This document shows, in pieces, positions 1-9,843 of a stretch of DNA of 28,370 bases (positions within the stretch are counted from its first letter, which is position 1; every line of letters begins with the position of its first letter). The stretch is from Oehlia diaphana (Eukaryota > Glomeromycota > Glomeromycetes > Glomerales > Glomeraceae), in assembly GCA_003833135.1 (NCBI GenBank), contig QZLH01001372.1, positions 1 to 28,370 of the forward strand. Reading direction: 5' to 3'. Made by a program: the position numbers and the translations under genes. The notes beneath the pieces were generated by a model that made no database searches, was not told the DNA's origin, and saw nothing but the letters and a program-made list of their open reading frames with translations.

Positions 1-282
1 GTTTATAATGATATTAATAAATTAAAGATACGTTTTATTGATTAAAAATATACATATTAACAATTTTTTATTTATTTATTTATTCATGGAAATAACAGAA
101 ATAATGAAAATAAAATGAAGAGAATGTGCAATAACAAAAAGAGTAAGAAACTAAATATAATGAAAAATTAATGAATGAAGAACAACAAAAGTGAAGGGAA
201 GAACAAAATGAATGAAGAGGAATAAAAAGTAATGAAAGAAACAAAGGTGGAGTAAAAAAAAAACAAAAGAAGCAAAAGAGAG

Positions 283-400
283 GTGAAAAAGGGATGAAAA
301 AAACGAAGGGGATAAAAAGGAACAAAAAAAATGAAAGAGAGTGAAAAGGAATGAAAAAAACGAAGGCGAGCAAAAGGAACAAAGAAAATGAAGGCCTTTA
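283..400 (+). repeat. Two-copy degenerate tandem repeat, 57-nt period
   Basis: The block TGAAAAAAACGAAGG at 295 recurs at 352, exactly 57 nt later. Each copy is followed by a variant of AAAAGGAACAAAnAAAATGAA. Looser copies of the same words occur before and after (for example around 500-550), so this looks like the best preserved part of a decayed minisatellite. Confidence 0.55.
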
Positions 401-1030
401 TAACATATTTTCAGCCCACTTAAAGACACAGAAAAAAATTCACCAACTTCTCTGTCAATTTCTAATCATTTGCATACGCGATATCAAACTTAATTTTTGG
501 AAGGAAAAGGAACGAAAAAAAATGAAGTGGAGTGAAAAAAAAATGAAAAATTAAGGAAATAAAAGTAACAATTGAAACAAAAGATAAAAGAACAGTAGGG
601 AATAAAAAATGAAGGAAACCAACCGACCAAATAAAAACCATAAAATAAATTAGTAAGAAACGAAATATGATAGACAAAATAAAAAAAAAATAATAAAATA
701 AAAAATAAAAAAAAGAACATACCGAGAAGAACTAATTACCTAAAAGAAAACAAAATAAAGTTAGGAAGGAAATGTAAGGAACAAAATATAAGAAACGAAG
801 TGTAAGAGACAAAATAAAAAAAAAACTTCAAAAAATCGTGACTATGTAATACTAAACACACNAAACACACCTTAATTGCAAAGAGCAAAGGACTGAAAGG
901 AGTAAGAACTTAAAGAGAATAAAATAAAGTTAGCAAGAAATAAAATATAAAAAACAATAAAAGAGAAAATAAACATTTATTGATGATGACGTAATCGCGT
1001 AACCAATCAAAAACGTGGGTGTGATCGGTG

Positions 1031-1048
1031 AAAATCACCGGTGATTTT
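1031..1048. repeat. Perfect 18-bp palindrome
   Basis: AAAATCACCGGTGATTTT equals its own reverse complement. It is preceded by GATCGGTG, so part of the arm (CGGTGA) occurs a third time just upstream. It lies about 220 bp beyond the PARP stop codon. It could be a hairpin, a dimeric protein site, or the terminus of a small inverted-repeat element; the sequence alone does not decide. Confidence 0.6.
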
Positions 1049-1265
1049 TTGACATTCTCTTATTAAAATTTGTCTTTATAAAAATTTTTATACTTAATAT
1101 CTTAAAAAAATATCTTTATGTTGCTTAATTTTTTACTTTATTTATTTAAAAACCCAAACTATTTTATGATAAAAAATATATAAGATATTGTGAATAAAAA
1201 TATAAAATTACTAAATATAATAAAGTATTTTTAACGATCTTTAACTGCAAATTTAAATAATTTCG

Positions 1266-3575
1266 CTAATAATACTTATTATTATAATTAAATTTCATTT
1301 TAATCAAATATTTTTGCATAATTTGAGCTTCATCATAAACAATATATTCATTATAGTATAAGCAATGACCACCGCCTGATATATCTTTGTTTTTACCACA
1401 AGGAATAACACAGCCATTTTCCAAAGTGATAAAGCTTTCAGGATCAGGAATGATTCTGCCACAACCTTTAACAGAATGTTTTGATTGCTTTTTTGCTTCT
1501 TGGTCTGCATTATAATCTGAATTGTTTAACTCAAGCATGTCTCCTAATGCGACTTCGCTTAAGAGCATAAGACCAATGTTGCTTCCATAATTACAATGAA
1601 CATATTGCGCTGATTTTGATACAATATCCGCAAAATAAACTCCTTTGCCAAACATATAACCTGACACAGGCGCATTCGGAGGCGCAATACGTAATCCTTG
1701 ACTTAAGATCCCTGCAAAGTTAGTTATACGACTTCCATGCCATAACAAAGCTCTATTATGTAATTTTGAAAATGGTTGAAATCTTTCTCTTTCTCCTTTA
1801 CGTTCCAAGTCAAACACTTCCAAGACATCAAGTTTAAAATGAGAGTGTGTGACACCATGCGTATTATTAACATAATTAACCACCATTTTAAATTCTATAG
1901 ATTCATGATCCAAAGGTTCCAACCTATCTAATTTAAGAGTATTGTAGTGAGCATCCAGTGGATTGATATCAACTTCACATTCAGTATTCAAGGAATTAGC
2001 GATTTCAATTTCTCCCAAGGTTTCAACCATCTCCAATTTAGCCTTTAGTAAATTCAAGCTATTGATGATAAGTGGTTTTCTCATGCCAAAATAATGTGGA
2101 ATGACTGTGTAAAAATTATTAGACAAATTTTCCAAATTTTCAGTAGATTTTCCCATTAGCACAGATTCTATCCGTTTAAGTATACCATATCCTTGATTAA
2201 TTGTGGATTTTCCAATTTTACCCAAAGGTAATTTGACAGAATCTAAATTATTTGAGATAAGGAAATTGTTAAATTAAGAAATTTTAAAATATCAATTTTA
2301 TTATTTGAAAATAATTTACTTACCATACTCAAACTCCTTCATTGCCTCCTTCCACTGGTTCACATCTATAATTTATGAATTAATAATAAATAAAATAACT
2401 TTTTATATTTAATATAAATAATGATTTTACATCTTACCAAATATCATATTCACGATATCTTGAACCTTTGGATGAAGGGTTGATTCTGGAATGGGCTTAG
2501 GTACTTCTTTTTCTTTATTCTTGGTTTTCTTATTATCTTTTTTATCTTTTTGTTCGTCTTCTTTTTCATCATCATCGTAGTCGCGTTTCAATAAAGTATA
2601 TTTACCATTACTTGGAACAAATTTAGTGAAATCTTGACATACAGTTAACCAATCATTACTAGTCTTGACTCTAAATTTTTTATTGAACTCGCGTTTTGCC
2701 TGATCTAATGATGTGGTAGGACCAAAACAGCTCGTTTGATTATTAGAATATCCAACTCTTCCCCACTTATTAAAAACGTAGTATTCTTTAAAAGAATCGG
2801 TTTGCAAAAGTTGAATAATATAAAATTTATTATTATTATTCCCAATATTGGTGCAATTAAGAAGAGCATCCCAAACAATTTCTCCTTCAGAATAAACGTG
2901 TACAGAATTCTTATTATCGAAGGCTTCATCAACCGGCGCTTTACCCTTAAGCACAACCTTGACCATTTTTTTTTCTTTAACAATTCGAGTTTCTGCAACT
3001 TCGTCATTCTGATCACCTTGATAACTAGTAGAAATTGTAGTGGTATTTTCTTGTATAGTTGAAGTGGTATCAACTAAAGTAGTTGCAGTAGTAGTACTTT
3101 GATCATGATCATTGTCATTAATCGCATCTTTCTTAGCAACACGTCTACGTTTTCGTGAAGGAAGGACTTCATTGTTATCTTGATCATCATTATTAACTTG
3201 ATCGTTCTTATCATCACTTTGCTTATGTTTTCTATTTACAGTAGAGTCGTCATTCGCGTCTTCCATATCAATATCATCGGTATTATCTGAAGGAGCATAA
3301 TTTGATTCAAGGAGTTTTGTTTCTTTTTCGATAGAATCTTCAACCCACTTCCAAGTTACAATTGATACTTTATCAAATTTAGTTTTGGCAGCTAGAACCT
3401 TTGAACTTTGTTTTTTATAGTCTTCTTCGGTGACCACCAAGTGAGTAGACCTTTTTGATAAACTTGAAGCAACTTGACCACCATGCTCGCGAATAATAGA
3501 ACCAAGGAGAGCGTGATTACCAACATTAAACACGCCAGAGAATGTAATATAACAATTGTCAAAAATAGAAGACAT
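1266..3575 (-). CDS. PARP: Poly(ADP-ribose) polymerase (BRCT-WGR-PRD-catalytic)
   Basis: Nuclear enzyme that builds poly(ADP-ribose) from NAD+ at DNA breaks. Three exons read on the minus strand: 3575-2438, 2365-2324, 2242-1266, giving 718 residues. An N-terminal BRCT domain (about 1-92, with HGGQV and W76) is followed by an acidic Asn/Asp-rich linker with a basic NLS-like patch RKRRRVAKK (141-149), a WGR domain (about 224-330, KWGRVGY at 270-276), the PARP regulatory helical domain (LHPKVQD at 367 onward, PLGKIGK at 399-405, NFYTVIPHYFG) and the catalytic domain. The H-Y-E triad is intact: H562 in LWHGS, Y596 in GKGVYFAD, E692 in YNEYIVYD, so polymer synthesis rather than mono-ADP-ribosylation is expected. 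The order BRCT-WGR-PRD-CAT without N-terminal zinc fingers is that of filamentous-fungal PARPs. The 42-nt middle exon encodes the start of the regulatory domain. Confidence 0.95.
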
Positions 3576-3747
3576 GACTTATAAAACTTAAATCACGTAA
3601 AATTTTTGATAAAAAGAATAAAAATCAAAAATTAAAGGTTTTTTTTTTTATCAAAAATTAGGTGAACGAGACACGCTTTTATATCTGTTGTCAAAAAATC
3701 TCCTGTGTGTGGGAGTGGGAATTTGCCAAGAAAAAAAACTTATTGTT

Positions 3748-3767
3748 TTGACGCACTTTGACGCACT
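3748..3767. promoter_or_regulatory. Tandem TTGACGCACT element upstream of PARP
   Basis: Two exact, adjacent copies of a 10-mer, TTGACGCACT, with the CpG-containing core GACGCA, in a region otherwise very poor in G and C. They sit about 175 bp upstream of the PARP start codon. Two helical-turn-spaced copies suggest a protein-binding site, but no factor is identified. Confidence 0.35.
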
Positions 3768-3799
3768 TAATTATTGTGTGTGACATATATTGGCGAAGT

Positions 3800-3871
3800 A
3801 TGCGAAAATACGTATTGTTTGGATGTACCAAACCGCAGGACATGAACCATATATGGGATGAACTTTCTTAA
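3800..3871 (+). other. Very short open frame, 23 codons, possible relic
   Basis: ATG at 3800 opens a 23-residue frame (starts MRKYVLFGCTKPQ, ends HIWDELS) closed by TAA at 3869-3871. Its amino-acid composition is more protein-like than the surrounding AT-rich noise, with Trp, Cys and Gln. I do not recognise it. It may be a remnant of a longer gene or mobile element, or chance. Confidence 0.2.
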
Positions 3872-4099
3872 TATAGTATAATCATATCTTATCATTATTT
3901 GATATATATGACTCACCTCACATAATCAGTCAGATAATAGTTTTTTTTTGTTTCATCCTGCGCATTGCGCAGGTTTAGCTTTCAATTATATCCTTTCATT
4001 ATTTCAGTTTTTGGTTTATTTGGTTTAATACATGGCCTAAAATAAATAATATCTTTTTCAAACTTATTTTTTTTAATTTATACTTATTTAACCATAGAT

Positions 4100-4213
4100 A
4101 TGTCATATCCAATGATACACCTTCTTTTACAAAGATTACAAAATAAACCTGATCCAGGACAAGAAGAAATTGTAGTAAATAAACGTAATAATAAAAATAA
4201 TGTACAATCATGA
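4100..4213 (+). other. Short open frame, 37 codons, unknown
   Basis: ATG at 4100, TGA at 4211-4213. The peptide starts MSYPMIHLLLQRLQNK, continues with PDPGQEE and ends with an Asn/Lys-rich tail (NKRNNKNNVQS). The composition (an amphipathic Leu-rich segment followed by a charged segment) looks more coding-like than the Phe/Leu-rich frame on the opposite strand. It could be a small protein, an uORF, or a first exon of the gene that follows. No family recognised. Confidence 0.25.
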
Positions 4214-4604
4214 TCCTGATAGGATACCGGATATATAACTGAAAATGGATTAAAATACATGTTCCCCAGTACCAATGTTAGTAAAAATTTAGTTATTTCC
4301 ACGTTATACATTTTGCGGTGTATATACAAGTAATTACAACCGGAAAAACTTCAACATGTAGTTGTACTACGATCATTTACTCAAATAAGAAACAAAACCA
4401 ACAAAATTAAGGATGATCATCAATATTACGCAGTTTTTTCTATTTGGCGTTAATATAATGATAGTTTCAATGTACGGAACAAAAACCGAATCTGTATAAA
4501 TTATTTGTTGTGAAACAGACCTTTTTTACACAACATCAAAAATATTTCGCTTATTTAATGACTAGACCTTTTAAACTTTTAATTTTTTATTGTTCTTTAA
4601 TTTT

Positions 4605-4629
4605 AAAAAAAAAAAAAAAAAAAAAAAAA
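4605..4629 (+). repeat. 25-nt A homopolymer leading into a start codon
   Basis: Uninterrupted A run whose last base is the A of the ATG at 4629. It would form the end of the 5' UTR. Homopolymer length may vary or be miscalled. Confidence 0.8.
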
Positions 4630-6026
4630 TGAGTACTCACGCTACTTCTACTTATCAAATAAATGCAGAAATTTCAAATGCAGGAAAAAATTATACATCA
4701 TGGAAACCACCAGACTCTTTTTCAATGGCTAGAGAAGAACAAATTTTTCTTGTAAATAATGAAATTGGACATCAAAAACAAGCTCCACAGCCATTTTCTT
4801 TAGTACCAATGAATGTTGAAGAATCTTTAACTTTATCTGCGTGGGATATAGATGATACAAGAGAAGAAAATTTTCCGGATAACAAAAATACAATTTTGAA
4901 TTATACAACTTCTCGTAATAACAGAGTCAATATTTATGATGATGATACAGCATCCGTGGCATCCGCGACAACTTGTTCCACAACAACAACTGCTACTACT
5001 AGTACATCAGATTTTCCTCCCGTAGTTCACGTTACTTTAGCTGACTTGATAAAGATGCAAGAAAGACGTAAATCCATGCAAGATAATATTAAAAATTATA
5101 ACATGTCCATTGCCACTACCTCAATTAGTAACAAAGGTAAACAAAAATTAGTAAATTTTAAAGATGAAATTGTAGAATCACCAGGAGGCTCATTAAGGAA
5201 TCCAGTAAAAGTATCTCCGTCATCAATCATTTCAAATGATTCGAGTACAGTTAAAGATAATAATTCATCACATCAAGGAGAGGTTTCAGAAATTTCGATA
5301 ACTCCATCTTTAGGTTTAACAAGAATATCAACGAAAGAATTTTTAGCTGCTAAAGTTGATAAACAAAATGCACTCCGTGCATGGGTAAAATGTATATGGC
5401 CACAACCAAGACTTCCTAATGCGAGACAATTAACGTCTGGATTAAATGCAAATTCTTTATTAAAAAGAAATTTACATCCACTAACGATTGGAATCATAGT
5501 CACAATAAATAAGTCTCAGATGATACAAACAGCTATCATAAGAGGAACGAAACATATACCAAATAGAATTGGAGACAACGGGCAAATAACATTTTCAGGA
5601 CAACCTGATTTAATTAAAGGATTTTACGATCCAAGAGAATATATACTTTTACATTGTCCTACTTTTCATAATCCACCTTATCATAATGGCGATCCAAGAA
5701 TTTCTTGGACTGAAAATTTCTTACTTAATAAAGTATTACCAAGACTGGCAAACGAAGCTTCACGAATACAATGTGAACCAGGACTGTATTTGACAGTTAA
5801 GGAAACGTTGTTAAGAGGATTAGGGCAATATTCTTTATATCATTGTAAATACTGTCCAGATCATCATAATAGAACGTTTACTTATGAAAAAATTTATGAA
5901 CATTTGACATTTAGGCATTACGTAAAACAAGTACATGATGAAGAAATGATCAAGATTAATCTAAGGGAATACATTACAATTTTTTATAATAATAATCTAC
6001 CTCCAAAGATTGTATCTGAACTTTAA
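4629..6026 (+). CDS. Intronless hypothetical protein with C-terminal C2H2-like finger
   Basis: 465 residues, one exon, the only intronless protein gene in the window. The start is the ATG directly after the A run; upstream in-frame sequence is only Lys codons. The first half is low-complexity and rich in Ser, Thr and Asn, likely disordered (for example a Thr/Ser run TTTTATTSTS). The second half is folded-looking: an ALRAWVKCIWPQP segment, then hydrophobic blocks, then near the C-terminus a C-x2-C-x15-H-x4-H arrangement (C406, C409, H425, H430) that could bind zinc, although the spacing is longer than in classical C2H2 fingers. I do not recognise the family. A nuclear or nucleic-acid-binding role is possible but not shown. 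The lack of introns, in contrast to all neighbours, suggests a lineage-specific or retro-derived gene. Confidence 0.75.
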   Translation: MSTHATSTYQINAEISNAGKNYTSWKPPDSFSMAREEQIFLVNNEIGHQKQAPQPFSLVPMNVEESLTLSAWDIDDTREENFPDNKNTILNYTTSRNNRVNIYDDDTASVASATTCSTTTTATTSTSDFPPVVHVTLADLIKMQERRKSMQDNIKNYNMSIATTSISNKGKQKLVNFKDEIVESPGGSLRNPVKVSPSSIISNDSSTVKDNNSSHQGEVSEISITPSLGLTRISTKEFLAAKVDKQNALRAWVKCIWPQPRLPNARQLTSGLNANSLLKRNLHPLTIGIIVTINKSQMIQTAIIRGTKHIPNRIGDNGQITFSGQPDLIKGFYDPREYILLHCPTFHNPPYHNGDPRISWTENFLLNKVLPRLANEASRIQCEPGLYLTVKETLLRGLGQYSLYHCKYCPDHHNRTFTYEKIYEHLTFRHYVKQVHDEEMIKINLREYITIFYNNNLPPKIVSEL

Positions 6027-6846
6027 TAATTTTATATTTTTGGTAAAAGTATTATTATTATTATCTCAACTTGTATTTAGGACATTCAGATATATTGTTT
6101 ATTTATTATATATTAAAGATCTTATATTTCTATGTTCCAAATGTCAAGATAAAAAATGCATATGATCGAAATATATAAGGAATGAGATGCTATACTATCA
6201 CATATATATTATATTCATTATCCTTTTTTATATAGGATCAAAAGGAATGAAATGAAAATAAAAAAAATATTGGAATTTAATCCACCCAGCCAAAAAAAAA
6301 AATCCAATCATCTTATATTGTTGAATGTTTCATATTCCTATAAAACAAACGTAAGGCTACGTTCCAATTTATACATCTGCAGATTGATCGTATTAAATTT
6401 GTGATCTAGCTCTGTTTTGTAAATGTAGCAACAAATCGCCAACTCCGGCCAATGTACATTGAAATATAATTAATTTGTTAATAACGTATAATAACAAACT
6501 TTTATCCTAACTTAAATAGCATACATTCAGATAACTATGTATTAGTATTAAGACTTATATAACAAAATTAATTAATCTCATTATATAAGATAATTAACCC
6601 TTTTAATGCATGAAACCCTTTTTAAAGATCCGAAAATAATAAATTCATGGCGCTTTGAGATATAGTGTACTGTAGATCTGACTGCGCCATATGACTATTC
6701 CTGAAGCTCCGCAGTTATGACTAAGATTAATTACGTATTCATTTCATATAAGTAATTACGAAATTTTGGGAGTATATTTTTACAGATCACTGTCAATTTT
6801 TTTCTTTAACTCCAATAACAACTAAACAAACTCGAGCTATTTAGTC
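6027..6846. other. Intergenic region between the 4629 gene and NPL4
   Basis: 820 bp with no coding frame I can support. It contains the 3' UTR of the preceding gene and the promoter of NPL4. The only structured element I see is a 7-bp GC-rich inverted repeat, ATGGCGC (6647-6653) and GCGCCAT (6684-6690), with a 30-nt loop, about 160 bp upstream of the NPL4 ATG. Confidence 0.5.
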
Positions 6847-9406
6847 ATGGTATGAACATAGTTTATGGAATTTAGATAATTGTCTTCATTAGCTAATTTG
6901 TAATTTGGCTACTTCACATAGTTGGTACGTATACGTTCCAAAGAGGGTACATTTCGTCTCGAGATTGATCCAAATGAAGATATGTTATCTCTTGGTACGA
7001 AGGTGAGATTTTTTTTTATTTAATATTTGATCTCAATTTATTTCACTGTTATATACATTGACTTGAAATTTACATAGATCGCAAAGCAACTCAAGTTAAC
7101 AGATTATAATTCACTTGAGATTTCTGATACTCCAACAAATACTGTCCCAATAGTGAATCTTAATGGAAAGACAATTTTAGAACTAGGAATTAAGTAAATA
7201 TAACGTTCTTGATCATCATTTGATTTCAAATTCTAATTCATACCGAATTCCTTCAATTTAAAGACATGGTGATCTATTATTCGTGACATTCAAAGAACCT
7301 ACACTGGAAACTGTTGGATCAAATACGATTCAAACAGATTCGAAAGCTACATCATCCAATATATCAGTGAGACAAGATCCAGTTGATGATTTACTAGAAA
7401 AACAAGATGGGTTGATAAAACGAGATAAAGATCCAAAATTGTACGTCGCATGTCACGAAAATTATTACTATTATGACGCGTCAAATTGCTAATGATTGTT
7501 ATAACTACTAATTTTGTAGCTGTAAACATTCGGCAAATGGCATGTGTGATTATTGTATGCCTTTAGAGGTAATTATATAATCATTTTGAGAATTTCTTGT
7601 CAAGACATGCAATTAAACAATTTCTTTATAACTAGCCTTACGATCAAGGTTATCTAACGGAAAAAGGAATCAAGCACATGTCATTTCATGCTTATTTAAA
7701 AAGTATCAACAAAGCAAATAAGCAATTGAATGAATTAAATTCCAAATTTATTCCTCCATTAGAAGAACCGGATTTTCGGGTAAAAACAAATTGTTCAGGT
7801 GGCCACGCTCCATGGCCAGAGGGTATATGTACAAAGTGCCAACCAGGTGCTGTTACTTTAGCGCTTCAGGTAAAAATCGAAATAAATTTTTTCGTAGTAT
7901 TTATTCTCCTTTCTAATATATCTTCGAAAACTTAGCAATATCGTATGGTAGATCACGTGGAATTCTCTGTATCAGATTTAATTAATAATTTTATTAATTT
8001 TTGGAGAAAATCTGGTTTGCAACGATTTGGTTATTTATATGGTCGATATGAGCCTTACCCTGACGTTCCTTTAGGAGTCAAAGCAGTAGTTGAGGCTATC
8101 TATGAACCTCCTCAAGAGGGCGAGGTAGATGGATTAACGCTTACTCTTCCCTGGGAGGAGGAAAATTTGGTTGATGAAGTAGCTGCTGCTTGTGGTCTAG
8201 TAAAGGTATACCTTTTTACTTTCATTTGCATATGAAAATCTTGTTTCTCTTTTAATCATAGTAATCTTTGTTTTAGGTTGGAATGATATATACCGATCTT
8301 GCTGATGATGGCACGAATAAAGGCAAAGTAATTTGCAAACGACATATTGATTCCTATTTTCTTACCTCTCAAGAATGTTGCTTCTCAGCAGCCATGCAAA
8401 ATAAGCATCCATTATGTACAAAATGGAGTGCCTCTGGAAAGTTTGGTAGTAGATTTGTAACTTGTGTTGTAAGTGGCAATAAAAGTGGTGATATTGATGT
8501 TACTGCATATCAAGTATCAAATACTGGTGCAGCTATGGTTTCTGCAGACATAATTGAAGCAAGTGTGGATCCGAATATAATGAGAGTTAAAGAAAGTACT
8601 CCTGAAAGATATGTCCCTGAAGTATTTTACAAGTACAAAAATAAATATGGTGTTAATGTGCAAGAAAGTGCTAAACCATGTTTTCCCGTAGAATATTTGT
8701 TAGTTAACGTAAGTTCAATCAGATTTATTATTTTAAGTATAAAAAATATATATACATATATAATTCTTTTCAATTTAGGTTACACACGGCTTTCCGTTCA
8801 ACCCTTCACCACTCTTTACTTCATCAGTACAATTCCCTATTGCAAATCGAACTGAATTTGACGATCAGGATTTTGGAATATTGTATCGTCATCTTGGACT
8901 CAAAGATAGTGGGAATGTACACGTTAATTCCGTATCAGATTTTCAACTTTTAACTTTTATTAGAAAAACTCAAATATTGAGTGATGTAAGTTATTTTTGA
9001 ACACAGAATTAAATAATGTTATTTTGATCTCACTCACTTTTTTAAACTGTGTAGGACGACTTTGCGGCGTTAGCAAGATTAGCAACTTCTCATGAGGAAA
9101 AAGATGCAAAACAATTAGCTCTAAGTTCAGGATGGCAAACATTAGTTACTATTTTGAGAGAAAGTGGTAAATATTTTTAAATTTAGTTATATTTCTACGC
9201 AAATAAGCTAAATAATTGAATTTTCCTTTATTTGATTATTAGATCATTCATCAACAAATGGAGGTAGACTAGCATATCCGGGAGGTAGTAGTAGCAGCAG
9301 CTCATCATCAAGAGCATCAGCACCAGAATGGAGTTGTAGACATTGTACTTTTGCTAATAAAGGCCACATAACTATTTGTGAAATGTGTGCACTTCCTAGA
9401 GATTAA
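6847..9406 (+). CDS. NPL4: NPL4, ubiquitin-recognition cofactor of Cdc48/p97
   Basis: Partner of Ufd1 that delivers ubiquitinated substrates to the Cdc48/p97 ATPase in ER-associated and nuclear protein degradation. Eleven exons: 6847-6849, 6922-7002, 7078-7193, 7264-7440, 7520-7568, 7636-7869, 7936-8205, 8277-8708, 8779-8985, 9055-9166, 9243-9406; 614 residues (human about 608). It has an N-terminal ubiquitin-like domain ([16 protein letters not shown]), a zf-NPL4 domain from about residue 127 ([12 protein letters not shown], later [16 protein letters not shown]), the MPN-like NPL4 domain ([20 protein letters not shown] onward), a Ser-rich linker and a C-terminal NZF finger, [13 protein letters not shown]...CEMC, fitting W-x-C-x2-C-x3-N-x6-C-x2-C. 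The Thr-Phe and Met contacts for ubiquitin are present. The start codon forms an exon by itself: ATG then GTATGA. Splicing restores the conserved M-L-V-R-I-R start. Confidence 0.95.
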
Positions 9407-9563
9407 TTCACATATTTTTTTAGTCTCATTTTTTTTTATTGTCGCTATTACTCTTCACTCTTATGTGTAAATTTGTTTCACTTGTTATTAGGTTGTTGTA
9501 GTAATGTTAAATTAATAGAATCGGTTTTTTTAATTTTTTTAATTTTATTATTTGATATTATTA

Positions 9564-9569
9564 AATAAA
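9564..9569 (+). terminator. AATAAA polyadenylation signal, NPL4
   Basis: Canonical AATAAA 158 nt after the NPL4 stop codon, followed by T-rich sequence. Confidence 0.5.
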
Positions 9570-9599
9570 TAGTTTTAATATTTTGATTATTTGCTTCAG

Positions 9600-9609
9600 T
9601 TTATTTATT
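9600..9609 (-). terminator. Overlapping AATAAA signals, UNC50
   Basis: TTTATTTATT on the top strand gives two overlapping AATAAA hexamers on the minus strand, about 235 nt after the UNC50 stop. They lie only about 30 nt from the NPL4 signal, so the two transcripts probably meet or overlap at their 3' ends. Confidence 0.5.
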
Positions 9610-9843
9610 GAGAAAATTGCTCTCAAGCCCTTTAATAATAATTCTATATAATAAGCGAAAATTAACATTAGAATCAATTTTTGGAAGTAATTGTTTAACA
9701 AAAATTATTAATTTTATATTAATGTTCAAACTAACTAAAATGTCCATTTCTTCATTAATTTCATTAATCCATTTTTTTTTAAAATTCACTTTTTTCTTTT
9801 CCTTTCTTTTTTTGTGCAAAAAAAAACCTCTCGATTTTTTTCC

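Larger units (their letters stand above)
1..1265. other. Gene-free AT-rich region with purine-rich repeats
   Basis: No credible gene. From about 100 to 960 the top strand is almost only A and G, built from degenerate units such as GAACAAAAAAAATGAA and TGAAAAAAACGAAGG. Open frames here, on the bottom strand, are only runs of Phe, Ser and Leu from the pyrimidine strand. Position 862 is an unresolved base (n). From about 1050 to 1265 the sequence is plain AT-rich DNA and probably holds the 3' UTR of the PARP gene that ends at 1266 on the minus strand. Confidence 0.7.
3576..4628. other. Intergenic region upstream of PARP and of the 4629 gene
   Basis: Divergent spacer of 1053 bp. It contains a 10-bp tandem duplication TTGACGCACT x2 (3748-3767), about 175 bp upstream of the PARP start, a candidate promoter element. 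It also holds two very small open frames described separately (3800-3871 and 4100-4213), and otherwise AT-rich sequence with no recognised gene. Confidence 0.5.
9407..9843. other. Convergent NPL4/UNC50 3' region
   Basis: 437 bp of AT-rich sequence between two stop codons, no gene. It carries closely spaced polyadenylation signals on both strands, listed separately. Open frames on either strand here are Phe/Lys-rich noise. Confidence 0.6.

Noticed and set aside
80..720. Four minus-strand open frames and one plus-strand frame in the first 720 nt
   Set aside because: Bottom-strand products are Phe/Ser/Leu runs and the plus one is Lys/Glu-rich; all follow from the purine-rich repeat, with no domain and no start context.
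4084..4329. Minus-strand 81-codon frame with CNLCKRRC
   Set aside because: The Cys-pair drew attention, but the frame is Phe/Leu-rich noise and a more protein-like short frame lies on the other strand.
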